Below are positions 32,370 through 41,467 of a stretch of DNA of 64,000 bases, in pieces (positions within the stretch are counted from its first letter, which is position 1; each line of letters begins with the position of its first letter). This DNA comes from Alphaproteobacteria bacterium (GTDB lineage: Bacteria; Pseudomonadota; Alphaproteobacteria; Micavibrionales; Micavibrionaceae). The stretch spans positions 248,001-312,000 of the forward strand of contig JAJFGR010000012.1 of assembly GCA_021776025.1 (NCBI GenBank), in the 5' to 3' direction. The notes under the pieces were generated by a model. The model did no database searches. It saw only the letters and a program-made list of their open reading frames with translations, and was not told where the DNA came from. The position numbers and the translations under genes are program-made.

Positions 32370-33122
32370 ATGTCACAAGATATTTATTTTGAAAAGATCG
32401 GTAAAGACGGGGCGCCCGTGTTTTGGGGACATGGGTGGGGGCAAAACAGCCGCGCGTTTTTGCCTTTGGCCCAATCACTCAGCGCTACCGGCCAACACTG
32501 GATTGTTGATTTTCCGGGCTTTGGTAAGTCCGTTATCCCGGATGAGCCTTGGGGAACCGAAGATTACGCGGACCGCATGGCTGAATTTATAAAATCTCAA
32601 ACCGATGAGAAAATTATCTGGGTGGGGCACTCCTTTGGCTGCCGCGTTGGGCTGCAGCTCGCCGCTCGACACCCTGAACTTATATCGGGCCTATGCCTCG
32701 TTGCTGCCGCGGGGTTGCCGCGCAAGTGCCCACTTTGGCATAAGCTTTATTACGGCGCGCGAGTTTATCTCTTTAAGGGACTGAAGAAACTTATACCGGT
32801 GGGCCTTTCAAAAGAATGGCTTTATAAAAAATTCGGAAGTGCGGATTACAGAAATGCAGGCCCCCTTCGCCAAATTCTGGTGAAGGTCGTTAACGAAAAT
32901 TTAAGCGCGATCGCACAGGATGTCAGCTGCCCGGTCACAATGATTTACGGATCTGATGATACGGAAACACCGCCGGATATCGGCGAGCGTTTATCGCGGA
33001 TAATTCCGAATTCGAAACTAATTTTGATGGACGGGTTTGACCATTACAGTATCTTAACAGGGGCACAGCATCGGCTTGCGCACAAAATTAAAGACTTCAT
33101 AAAGGGTATCAAAGGCGCATGA
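32370..33122 (+). CDS. Alpha/beta hydrolase co-encoded with the MurF-like ligase
   Basis: 250 residues. The oxyanion region PVFWGHGWGQNSRAFLPLAQ, the nucleophile elbow GHSFGCR (about 87-93), a late Asp (YGSDDTETP) and a final His (GFDHYSIL) make a full catalytic triad plausible. No signal peptide. Its TGA overlaps the ATG of the MurF-like gene (ATGA), so the two are translationally coupled. Function unknown; the pairing suggests a role in cell-wall precursor or lipid-carrier metabolism, which is inference. It is transcribed against the surrounding dcw genes. Confidence 0.85.
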   Translation: MSQDIYFEKIGKDGAPVFWGHGWGQNSRAFLPLAQSLSATGQHWIVDFPGFGKSVIPDEPWGTEDYADRMAEFIKSQTDEKIIWVGHSFGCRVGLQLAARHPELISGLCLVAAAGLPRKCPLWHKLYYGARVYLFKGLKKLIPVGLSKEWLYKKFGSADYRNAGPLRQILVKVVNENLSAIAQDVSCPVTMIYGSDDTETPPDIGERLSRIIPNSKLILMDGFDHYSILTGAQHRLAHKIKDFIKGIKGA

Positions 33123-34774
33123 TTGAGCTCGCCAGCACAGTTCTTCTCTTTTCAACCTTCGCGGCATTCGCCGGCAAGCGGGGCATGACCTATATGCATG
33201 TCTATCAACAGGAAGAATACGACACCGAGCGACTGCTTGGTTGGATCTGGAAAAACAAAGCCTTTGATAAACGCCTGAGCCTTATGATTTTGCTTATCTG
33301 CGGGCTTTATTATTTCGTTGCACCATTATTTTTTGATTATGTTGCGCCGGTTTTTTTCAATTTTGCCTTGCTGTTATTTATGGCCATTGCTACGGCGCTT
33401 GAAAAAGATCCACGTAAGGATTCCAAGAAAAAATTGGTCGCCACAAATCGCGCCAAACAAATTTTCTTCCCGGCTTATGTGTTAAGCATTATGGCCGCGA
33501 CATGGTGTTTTCTTCCTATCATGCCGATGCCTTGGATCTGGATCGTCAATATTCACCTCATTCCCTTTACCATCTTGCTCATCAACTTGCTGCTCATGCC
33601 TTTTGAAAATGCAAAACAGAGAAGATTCTGGAATGAAGCTCATAATAAAGTGCTGGATGCCCAACCTACTGTCATCGGCATTACCGGATCCTTTGGCAAA
33701 ACATCCGTCAAACATATTCTTGGGCATATTCTAAAAACGCAGGCTGACACACTTGTAACACCGGGCAGTGTCAATACGCCGATGGGCATATCGCGTATCA
33801 TCCGCGAAGAGCTTGAGCCTGACCACAAATATTTTATTGTTGAAATGGGCGCTTACGGACATGGCTCCATTGAACGTCTTTGCAAACTTGTCCCACCTGA
33901 CATGGGCATCATCACGGCGATTGGGCATGCGCATTATGAGCGTTTCAAATCTCTCGAAGCGGTCGCAGAAACCAAATATGAGCTTGCAGAATCTATTATA
34001 GCGCGCGGCGGGCAGATGATTGTGCATGAACGCACGCTACGCTTTGATCATACCCGCACCATGAAAGAGGAACATGAAAGCCATTTTATTGTTTGCGGTG
34101 AAACAGCAGACGTTGATACGTCGAAAAAAACTGGCAAGTCTTACCTTAAAAAAGGCGATCTGGAAATTCAGCAAATCATACAAAACACCAAAGGTCTTGA
34201 AGTTCGCTTTAACTGGAAAAACGTTCAATATAATGTGGAATGCCCGCTATACGGTATTCACCACGGTCATAATATTGTTTTAGCTTTTATTGCTGCCTTT
34301 GAGCTTGGCGTCACCTCAGCAGATATTCAATCGGCTATGCTTAGCGTGCCGCAAATCGAACACCGGCTTGAAGTGCGTAAACAATCCGGCGGTCTGACCA
34401 TTATTGATGATGCTTACAACTCAAATCCTATAGGGTTTCAATCTGCGCTGGGTTTGCTCTCACATATGGGCAGCGGCGGTCGGAAAATTTTAATTACCCC
34501 GGGCATGGTTGAGCTTGGAAAAATTCATAACGAGGCTCATAAGAGCATTGGCAAATATGCTGGCGAGATATGCGATATTGCGATTGTTGTCAAAGGCAAA
34601 CGCATCCCTACCTTTGTCGAAGGCTTTAAGGAAACTGGCGCCAGCAAGATCATGGAACAGGTTGAAAGTTTTGACGAAGCGCAGAAATGGATTGCAAAAA
34701 ACAAACAAGATGGCGATGTCGTTTTGATTGAAAATGATTTACCCGATATTTACGAGCGCGTGCCGAAGATTTAA
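33119..34774 (+). CDS. Membrane-anchored MurF-like ligase (UDP-MurNAc-tripeptide:D-Ala-D-Ala ligase family)
   Basis: 551 residues, about 100 more than ordinary MurF. Residues 1-165 contain about five hydrophobic segments (about 3-19, 52-72, 75-95, 115-135, 140-161), so the enzyme is membrane-bound. The Mur ligase part has P-loop GITGSFGKTS (187-196), the VEMGAYGHGS strand, a candidate carbamylated Lys286 in ETKYEL, and the MurF hallmark DDAYNSNP (430-437) followed by MVELG. No other murF is seen in the cluster, so this probably adds D-Ala-D-Ala to the precursor. The stop overlaps the stop of the next gene in TTAA. Confidence 0.88.
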   Translation: MIELASTVLLFSTFAAFAGKRGMTYMHVYQQEEYDTERLLGWIWKNKAFDKRLSLMILLICGLYYFVAPLFFDYVAPVFFNFALLLFMAIATALEKDPRKDSKKKLVATNRAKQIFFPAYVLSIMAATWCFLPIMPMPWIWIVNIHLIPFTILLINLLLMPFENAKQRRFWNEAHNKVLDAQPTVIGITGSFGKTSVKHILGHILKTQADTLVTPGSVNTPMGISRIIREELEPDHKYFIVEMGAYGHGSIERLCKLVPPDMGIITAIGHAHYERFKSLEAVAETKYELAESIIARGGQMIVHERTLRFDHTRTMKEEHESHFIVCGETADVDTSKKTGKSYLKKGDLEIQQIIQNTKGLEVRFNWKNVQYNVECPLYGIHHGHNIVLAFIAAFELGVTSADIQSAMLSVPQIEHRLEVRKQSGGLTIIDDAYNSNPIGFQSALGLLSHMGSGGRKILITPGMVELGKIHNEAHKSIGKYAGEICDIAIVVKGKRIPTFVEGFKETGASKIMEQVESFDEAQKWIAKNKQDGDVVLIENDLPDIYERVPKI

Positions 34775-35325
34775 TCCTTTCCCGGTCCAGGGACTTTAAA
34801 GATTCCGTCACGGAGTTCAGTGGCGTTTTGGACATTAAAAACGATATCTGTCAGTTGTATGTTTTGCTGGTTACCTTTATTCATGAGATTCCAAACAGCG
34901 CTCAGCTCACGTGTGTTCTCAGCATCAAGAACCAATTTTGCATTTCCGGCTCTTGGATGATCTCCTGTAATTTGTCCTAATACACATGCAGGCTTTTGCC
35001 CCTTCGCATTTTCAAAACCTGTCACTCTAAACTGAAATTCTTCGGTTAAGCCTTTTGCTAGGTTTCTTATGAGTGGAACGCCCTTATCATCAAAACCTAA
35101 AGACGCGGTGATAAGAGTTCCCTCAACAGGCCTGTGTGCACCTTTAAAAAAACCCTGATCTCCACTTTCAGGAACGTAATATATGATCGGCACATTACCT
35201 CCTTGAGGCAATAAAGAAACATGTGAGGGCCGCCCCCCACCTGCTTTTTTTTTCGTGGGTGCGGCGACAAGGCCGGATACAAACCGGAATGGAAAAAGCT
35301 TAGATTCTGTTAACAACTCAGTCAT
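34771..35325 (-). CDS. Hypothetical protein between the MurF-like gene and murB
   Basis: 184 residues, start supported by AGAGG 5 nt ahead of ATG 35325. No signal peptide or membrane segment, no motif I recognise; strand-rich with a basic Gly/Lys patch (TKKKAGGGRP) near residue 25. Its stop lies inside the stop of the convergent MurF-like gene. It is on the dcw strand but set off from murB by about 56 nt, so it could be read by murB transcription. Function unknown; it looks like an accessory insertion in the dcw cluster. Confidence 0.7.
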   Translation of the reverse strand: MTELLTESKLFPFRFVSGLVAAPTKKKAGGGRPSHVSLLPQGGNVPIIYYVPESGDQGFFKGAHRPVEGTLITASLGFDDKGVPLIRNLAKGLTEEFQFRVTGFENAKGQKPACVLGQITGDHPRAGNAKLVLDAENTRELSAVWNLMNKGNQQNIQLTDIVFNVQNATELRDGIFKVPGPGKD

Positions 35326-35381
35326 TACAACCTCTTAAATATACGCGAGTTAAGGAGGTTTAGTATAGAAATTATGTTATG

Positions 35382-36302
35382 TCAAGAAATATCATCGCCA
35401 ATTCGTTTGATTTCCCAGTGCAAATCAAGGCCGAATTCGTGCTTGGCTCTGTTGGCGATTTCGTTGCCTAGATTTTCGAGATCGCTGGCCGTGGCCTCTC
35501 CGGTATTAATCATAAAATTGCAGTGTTTTTCGCTCATCTGCGCACCGCCAATCGTTAGCCCACGCCCGCCAACTTTCTCAACCACCTGCCAAGCACGGAG
35601 ATCCTCCGGCAGGCCAGCGCGTTTTAAATCCTTGGCGTTCGGATTAGCAAATGTTGAACCGCCGGTACTTTCTTTAATCGGCTGGGTGTCGTTACGCTGT
35701 TTTTTGATCTCCGTAATGCGCGCTTTTACGGTGTCGTAATCTTCGGCCACGCCTTTTAATATCGCGCTAACGAAAATAAGCTCTTCCGGCAGTTCAGTAT
35801 GGCGGTAGCTCATTTTAAGGTCTTCGGGAACAATGCGGATCGGCATGCCGGAGCGATTGATCCCATTGACCCCAATCAGAACATCTTTCATTTCCGAGCC
35901 GTAGGCTCCGGCGTTCATCCGTAGCGCGCCGCCCAAGGAACCGGGAATGCCGGAAAGAAATTCAAGGCCGCCGATGCCCGCCTTAACGGCGCTTGCCGCA
36001 ACATTCCCATTCAGCGCGCCGCATCCAGCTTGAATATAATGCTCATCCAGAACCTGCACATCGGCAAAGGCTTTGCCTAGCTGCACACAAGCACCACGGA
36101 TACCGCCATCACGGATAATCGTATTGGCTAACCCACCGAGAATAGTGAGTGGCTTTTTCACCGGCCATTGTTTTAGGAATTCGGAAAGATCATCAATATC
36201 CGCGGGTTTAAACAGCAAATCAGCCGACCCACCGCAACGAAACCAGCTTTGCGCACCGAGCGGTGCACCTTCTATGAGCTCGCCGCGGACATTCGGTTTC
36301 AC
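35382..36302 (-). CDS. murB: UDP-N-acetylenolpyruvoylglucosamine reductase MurB
   Basis: 306 residues, type without the extra C-terminal domain. FAD-binding segments are IIRDGGIRGACVQLG and SGIPGSLGGALRMNAGAYG. The SYRHTELPEE segment and catalytic Ser in GGSTFANPN are visible, and the C-terminal catalytic Glu probably lies in NTGEATASDLENL. It reduces enolpyruvyl-UDP-GlcNAc to UDP-MurNAc with NADPH. The start is GTG 36302, overlapping the murC stop (GTGA). Confidence 0.96.
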   Translation of the reverse strand: MKPNVRGELIEGAPLGAQSWFRCGGSADLLFKPADIDDLSEFLKQWPVKKPLTILGGLANTIIRDGGIRGACVQLGKAFADVQVLDEHYIQAGCGALNGNVAASAVKAGIGGLEFLSGIPGSLGGALRMNAGAYGSEMKDVLIGVNGINRSGMPIRIVPEDLKMSYRHTELPEELIFVSAILKGVAEDYDTVKARITEIKKQRNDTQPIKESTGGSTFANPNAKDLKRAGLPEDLRAWQVVEKVGGRGLTIGGAQMSEKHCNFMINTGEATASDLENLGNEIANRAKHEFGLDLHWEIKRIGDDIS

Positions 36303-37759
36303 GCGGCGCTGCCTTTAGCTTTATTCAGCTCCATATCAAGTTGCTCCGGGAGATCATAGGCCCAGGCGGTGATATCGCCTGCGCCCATACAGATCACGTA
36401 ATCACCGGGGCGGGCCAGTTTGGCAACCATATGCGCTAGCTCTTTACGATCAGGGAGCGCCATCACTTCGCGGTGGCCGTGATTTTTAATCCCTTCAACA
36501 AGGCCGCGTTTATCCATACCCTCAATCGGGTCTTCACCGGCTTCATAAACATCGGCGATAATCACGCTGTCGGCATCATTAAAGCATTTGCAAAAATCCT
36601 CGAACAGATCATGAAGGCGCGAATAACGGTGTGGCTGCATCACGGCAATGATCCGGCCTTCCTTTTCGGCCACAGCGGTACGTGCGGTTTTAAGAATGGT
36701 CTCAATCTCAATCGGGTGGTGTGCATAATCATCGATCACGGTGATGCCGTGGCTCTCTCCGGTTTTGGTGAAGCGGCGTTTGACCCCTGTAAATCCGCCT
36801 AAGGCCTTTTTCATGACCGGCGCTTTTACACCCATTTCCTGTGCAATGGCGAGAGCGACAGCTGCGTTTTGTACGTTATGGCGACCCAGCATCGGCAGAT
36901 GAACATCGCGCAAAACAAGCTCTTTGCCATCATTGAGCCACGGAGAAAACGTGACATCAAACACTGAGCCATCGGCGCCGCTTTTCACTTCACTGACCTG
37001 CACATCAGCTTGGGGGTTAAAGCCATAGGTTATTATTTTTCGGTCTTTTACAGACGGGACGAGGGCCTGCACTTCCGGGTGATCAATACATAGCACAGCA
37101 TAACCATAGAAGGGCAGATTATGGATGAACTGGCGGTAGGCGGCTTTCACATTTTCGAAAGTGCCGTAATGCTCCATATGCTCCGGATCCATATTGGTAA
37201 CCACAGCGACAGAAGCGGGGAGCCGCGTGAACGTGCCGTCACTCTCATCGGCCTCAACGACCATCACGTCACTTTGTCCCAAGCGGATATTTGTGCCGTA
37301 AGCATTGACGATGCCGCCGTTGACTACAGTCGGATCAAAGTCTGCAGTTTCCAGCATTTGTCCAACCATGGATGTGGTTGTGGTTTTGCCATGCGTGCCA
37401 CCGATCGCCACCGCCCATTTCAGACGCATAAGTTCAGCCAGCATTTCGGCGCGGCGCACGACTGGGATATTCGCATCGCGCGCAGCCTGAAGCTCGACAT
37501 TATCCTGTTTAATTGCTGAAGAAATCACGACAGCAGCTGGCAGGTTTCCATCTTTATCTTTTAGATTACCCGCTTCATGACCAATTTTGATTGCGATGTT
37601 TTTTTCCATCAGACGTTTCACATTCGCGCCTTCGGCCTGATCAGAGCCTTGCACTGTATAACCAAGGGCGGCCAGGATCTCAGCAATACCGCTCATCCCA
37701 ATGCCGCCAATTCCTATAAAATGGAGGGCTCCACTATCTTTTGGCATACCGTGTTGCAT
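36299..37759 (-). CDS. murC: UDP-N-acetylmuramate--L-alanine ligase MurC
   Basis: 486 residues. N-terminal UDP-binding Rossmann signature HFIGIGGIGMSGIAEIL, P-loop IGGTHGKTTTTSMV, and the C-terminal hallmark DDYAHHPIEIETIL are all present. It adds L-Ala to UDP-MurNAc in the cytosol. It lies 11 nt after murG and overlaps murB by 4 nt. Confidence 0.97.
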   Translation of the reverse strand: MQHGMPKDSGALHFIGIGGIGMSGIAEILAALGYTVQGSDQAEGANVKRLMEKNIAIKIGHEAGNLKDKDGNLPAAVVISSAIKQDNVELQAARDANIPVVRRAEMLAELMRLKWAVAIGGTHGKTTTTSMVGQMLETADFDPTVVNGGIVNAYGTNIRLGQSDVMVVEADESDGTFTRLPASVAVVTNMDPEHMEHYGTFENVKAAYRQFIHNLPFYGYAVLCIDHPEVQALVPSVKDRKIITYGFNPQADVQVSEVKSGADGSVFDVTFSPWLNDGKELVLRDVHLPMLGRHNVQNAAVALAIAQEMGVKAPVMKKALGGFTGVKRRFTKTGESHGITVIDDYAHHPIEIETILKTARTAVAEKEGRIIAVMQPHRYSRLHDLFEDFCKCFNDADSVIIADVYEAGEDPIEGMDKRGLVEGIKNHGHREVMALPDRKELAHMVAKLARPGDYVICMGAGDITAWAYDLPEQLDMELNKAKGSAA

Positions 37760-37770
37760 ATTAAATTCCT

Positions 37771-38874
37771 TTATTCATTCCAGCCGCTCATAATCGCGGT
37801 GACCAGATTACCCAGTTTGCGCGCTGCATCGGGTCTGCCGCAAGAGCGCGCTTTTTCTGCTGTTCTAAACAATGTTTCCGGATTTTGCAAAAAAGTTTCT
37901 ATCTTCGCAAGCACCGCCTCAGCTGTGAAACCGTTTTCTGTCATCACCCAACCACCGCCAGAATCGGCGATGACGTCAGCATTCATCTTTTGCTGCTGGT
38001 CTTTATGATGCGGATAGGGCACATAAATTGCGGGGCGACCGGCAGTTGAGACCTCGGCCACTGTACTGGCCCCGGACCGTGCAATGACTAAATGCGTATT
38101 TTCCAGCTCACCTGCAACATCGTCGATAAACGTAGAAAGAACCGCTTCGATGCCCGCAGCTTCATATTGTTTGCGCGCGCTTTCCAAATCTTCTTCACGG
38201 CATTGCTGCGTAATATGCAACCGGGCACGGTAATTTGCAGGCAGCTGTGAAAGCGCCTTGGGCAATATATCACTAAACACCGTTGCACCGAGCGAACCGC
38301 CCATCACCAGAATGCGCATTTGTGCATCGTCATCCAGAATGGGGTAAGGCTTGGTATAGAGCGCGGCAATCTCTGAGCGCACAGGATTTCCGGTAAAGAT
38401 TGTGCGTACACGATCATTTTCATCAATTCCGCGCAGCTCCGGCGTTGAAGAGGCGATGCGCTCAGCTTTTTGCACCAGCATAGCATTGGCCTTGCCGATA
38501 ATGGCGTTTTGCTCATGCAAAATCGTTGGGATTTTCGCTTTTTGCGCGGCATATACAGCCGGGAAAGACGGATACCCGCCAAATCCGACAACGATTGCAG
38601 GCTGCTTACGCCGGATGATTTTTTGCGCCTGCAATATTCCCAATGCTAAATTCACACCGCCGATAAGCTTGCCTTTAAGGCCAGCGCCCATCGTCCCCGC
38701 TTTAATTTCGTGCAAGGGTACATTTTCAAAGGCACCCGAAAATTTCATACCGCGTTTATCGGTGATGACTTCAACCTTGTAACCGCGCGACAACAAATCA
38801 AGCGCCAAAGCTTGCGCGGGCATCACGTGCCCCCCCGTTCCTCCTGCGCTTAAAATAACCAGTTTATTGCTCAT
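37771..38874 (-). CDS. murG: UDP-GlcNAc:lipid I N-acetylglucosaminyltransferase MurG
   Basis: 367 residues. Opens MSNKLVILSAGGTGGHVMPAQALA, the Gly-rich loop that binds lipid I. The second half has the GT-B nucleotide site with MGGSLGA, ARSGASTVAEVSTAGRPAIYVPYP and the DQQ(K) donor-binding motif. It makes lipid II at the inner membrane face. The ATG overlaps the ftsW stop. Confidence 0.97.
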   Translation of the reverse strand: MSNKLVILSAGGTGGHVMPAQALALDLLSRGYKVEVITDKRGMKFSGAFENVPLHEIKAGTMGAGLKGKLIGGVNLALGILQAQKIIRRKQPAIVVGFGGYPSFPAVYAAQKAKIPTILHEQNAIIGKANAMLVQKAERIASSTPELRGIDENDRVRTIFTGNPVRSEIAALYTKPYPILDDDAQMRILVMGGSLGATVFSDILPKALSQLPANYRARLHITQQCREEDLESARKQYEAAGIEAVLSTFIDDVAGELENTHLVIARSGASTVAEVSTAGRPAIYVPYPHHKDQQQKMNADVIADSGGGWVMTENGFTAEAVLAKIETFLQNPETLFRTAEKARSCGRPDAARKLGNLVTAIMSGWNE

Positions 38875-40040
38875 GAGGCGGCATCCTGCTGTTTGGCCGA
38901 GACTAGCGACAGCCCTGCCTTTGAAACGCCTGTGCGATTTTTACGCCGCGTTAAAGCCAGCACCACACCCATCGAAAACCCGATGGATAATAATGATGAG
39001 CCGCCATAGCTAATGAGAGGCAACGTCATACCTTTGGTTGGCAGCAAATGCAGGCTGGAGCCCATATGCACTAAAGCCTGAAGGCCGAACATCGTCAGCA
39101 AACCGCCTACGGCGAGCACCACAAACATATCGCCCGTATCCATCAAACGGTTATACCCGCGCAGGAGAATGAAACCGTAAATGCCGAGCAAAATAAGCAC
39201 AAAAATCAGCCCCATTTCTTCGGCAGCAACAGAGAATATGAAATCAGCATGTGCATCAGGCAGCCCCATTTTTACTGTACCTTGGCCCGGGCCCGTGCCA
39301 AAAACACCGCCGTTTTGAAAGGCTTCTATCGATTTATCGACCTGAAACGTATCGCCGCTTGCGGGATGTAAATACCGGTCGATACGGCTTTGGACATGGT
39401 CGAATGTAAAATATGCAGCAACGATCCCACTGACGCTCAAACCCATCAGCCCTGCCAAAAGTCGAAACGGAAAACCGGCCAGAAAAATCTGCGCGGCCCA
39501 AATTGCCGTCACAATTACGGTCATCCCTAAATCGGGCTGCAGTAACAAAAGTGTGATGGTGAGAAGATAAAGACCCGCCGTTATCGTATTGCCGGGAAAG
39601 CCGTCTTTTTCTTTTTGCAGCGCCATCAGCCACGCTGCCAAAATTGCAAAAGCCGGTTTTATAAATTCACTGGGCTGCAACGAAAACCCAAAAACATGCA
39701 TCCAGCGCTGCGCACCTTTAATTTCCACCCCACTCACCAGCACAACAATCATAGTGACAACGCTGCAGGTAAAGGCCAGTGTCGCTAGCCTACGAACCTG
39801 TTGATGATTGAAAAATGACAGTCCGATAAGCATTGTCAACGCGGGCACCAAAATAATCACGTGCCGTTTGAGAAAATGGTAATAATCGAGCCCGATGCGT
39901 TCAGCGACTGGTGGACTTGCCGTTGCAACGAGAACAACACCAAATACTGCGAGAACTAAAAAAGCAGCCAGCATTGCGCGATCAACTGTCCACCACCATT
40001 GCCCCAATGCTGATTTATCGGTGCGGGCAAACAAACTCAT
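38871..40040 (-). CDS. ftsW: Septal peptidoglycan glycosyltransferase FtsW (SEDS family)
   Basis: 389 residues, about ten membrane helices. SEDS signatures are FGTGPGQGTVKMGLPDAHADFIFSVAAEE and LPTKGMTLPLISYGGSS. The septal counterpart of RodA, working with FtsI. Position between murD and murG, with 4-nt overlaps on both sides, separates it from the rodA of the elongation operon. Confidence 0.97.
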   Translation of the reverse strand: MSLFARTDKSALGQWWWTVDRAMLAAFLVLAVFGVVLVATASPPVAERIGLDYYHFLKRHVIILVPALTMLIGLSFFNHQQVRRLATLAFTCSVVTMIVVLVSGVEIKGAQRWMHVFGFSLQPSEFIKPAFAILAAWLMALQKEKDGFPGNTITAGLYLLTITLLLLQPDLGMTVIVTAIWAAQIFLAGFPFRLLAGLMGLSVSGIVAAYFTFDHVQSRIDRYLHPASGDTFQVDKSIEAFQNGGVFGTGPGQGTVKMGLPDAHADFIFSVAAEEMGLIFVLILLGIYGFILLRGYNRLMDTGDMFVVLAVGGLLTMFGLQALVHMGSSLHLLPTKGMTLPLISYGGSSLLSIGFSMGVVLALTRRKNRTGVSKAGLSLVSAKQQDAAS

Positions 40041-41464
40041 GCCGCGCCCCTTATCTCCTGATTATTCTCAAGCGCCATAACCAGATCTGTGAAAGCATCA
40101 CCGCGCTCTGTAAAAGATTTGAACTGGTCATAGGACGCACAAGCCGGGGAAAGCAAAACCGCGCCCGCACCGCCGGGTCTTCCTCGTTCATTTTGAGCCA
40201 GCGCATGCGCTTCAAGCACCGCATTTTCAAGATCACCACACATTGTATAGGGTACAGAATATTGATCGAGCCATCCGGCAAAAGCGACCATGGCCTCGCC
40301 AATCAAATACACATGGCGGACGTTATTCATCAGCGGATAGAGATCTTCAAGACCATCGCCCTTGGGCCGTCCGCCGGCAATCCAGTAAATATTTCTGTAA
40401 GACGCCAGAGCCTTACTCGCCGCTTCGGCATTCGTGGCTTTGCTGTCATTGATGTAAGGGACGCCGTTGATCAATTTTATCTGGTGTTGGCGATGCGGCA
40501 GCCCTTCAAATGTCTGCATATATTTCAAAATATCGGTAGATTTCATACCCACATCTTTTGATGCACAAACGGCGAAGGCTGCGGCTGCATTTTGATAATT
40601 GTGATTACCGCGAAGGGTTGTGAAACCAACGATTGATCCGGCCTCTTTGGCTTCGCCCTTACGGGCATCAAACAAGACGCCTTGTTCAACATACACGCCT
40701 TCATCAACGAGGCCCCCAAAAGAAAACGGGCGAACGCGCCGCTTTCCGTCCTTAACGGCAATTAAACGTTCATAAATTTTTCGGCATGGTTCATCGTCCA
40801 AAGAAATTATTGCCAGTCCTTCCCCTTCAAAAACCCGCTCTTTCGCTGCGGCATAGTTTTTGAAATTGCCGTGTCGATCGAGGTGATCCGGTGTGATGTT
40901 CAACAACACAGAAATATCCGGACGAAAAGTGGGACACAAATCCATCTGATAAGATGAAATTTCAAGCACGAAAAAACCACCTTCATCCGGCATGTCAAGA
41001 TCAAGCACGGCGTTACCGATATTGCCGCCCATGGCGATGCTTTTTCCACCTTTTTTAAGAATATGACTGACCAGCGCCGTAGTCGTCGATTTACCGTTTG
41101 TGCCCGTGACGCCAATGGTTACGCGGCCATGGTTGCAGCGATGAAAAATCTCCAGATCGCAGATGATCTCAAGATTTAAGCTGCGCGCAGCAACCACAAC
41201 ATTGTGGGGCTTTGGATAAAATAGTGGCACACCCGGGGCAAGCACAAGAAGCGCGCATTCCTTGAGCTGAGCCTCATCAAGACGGGTAATTTCCGCGCCA
41301 GCAGCCTTCGCATCTTCATGCGCATCGGCACTGTCATCCCAAGCCTTCACTTTGGCTCCAGCTTTGACTAAGGCCTTTACGCTAGAAAGACCCGAAAGCC
41401 CGAGACCAAAAACAGCCACGGGCTTACCATCCAGTGTTTTTACAAATTCAGTACAATCAATCAT
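40037..41464 (-). CDS. murD: UDP-N-acetylmuramoylalanine--D-glutamate ligase MurD
   Basis: 475 residues. N-terminal VFGLGLSGLSSVKAL nucleotide fold, P-loop GVTGTNGKSTTTALV, a SYQMDLCPTFRPDISVLLNITPDHLDRHG segment and the family motif NDSKATNAEA. It adds D-Glu to UDP-MurNAc-L-Ala. It starts 3 nt after mraY and overlaps ftsW by 4 nt. Confidence 0.97.
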   Translation of the reverse strand: MIDCTEFVKTLDGKPVAVFGLGLSGLSSVKALVKAGAKVKAWDDSADAHEDAKAAGAEITRLDEAQLKECALLVLAPGVPLFYPKPHNVVVAARSLNLEIICDLEIFHRCNHGRVTIGVTGTNGKSTTTALVSHILKKGGKSIAMGGNIGNAVLDLDMPDEGGFFVLEISSYQMDLCPTFRPDISVLLNITPDHLDRHGNFKNYAAAKERVFEGEGLAIISLDDEPCRKIYERLIAVKDGKRRVRPFSFGGLVDEGVYVEQGVLFDARKGEAKEAGSIVGFTTLRGNHNYQNAAAAFAVCASKDVGMKSTDILKYMQTFEGLPHRQHQIKLINGVPYINDSKATNAEAASKALASYRNIYWIAGGRPKGDGLEDLYPLMNNVRHVYLIGEAMVAFAGWLDQYSVPYTMCGDLENAVLEAHALAQNERGRPGGAGAVLLSPACASYDQFKSFTERGDAFTDLVMALENNQEIRGAA

Positions 41465-41467
41465 ACG

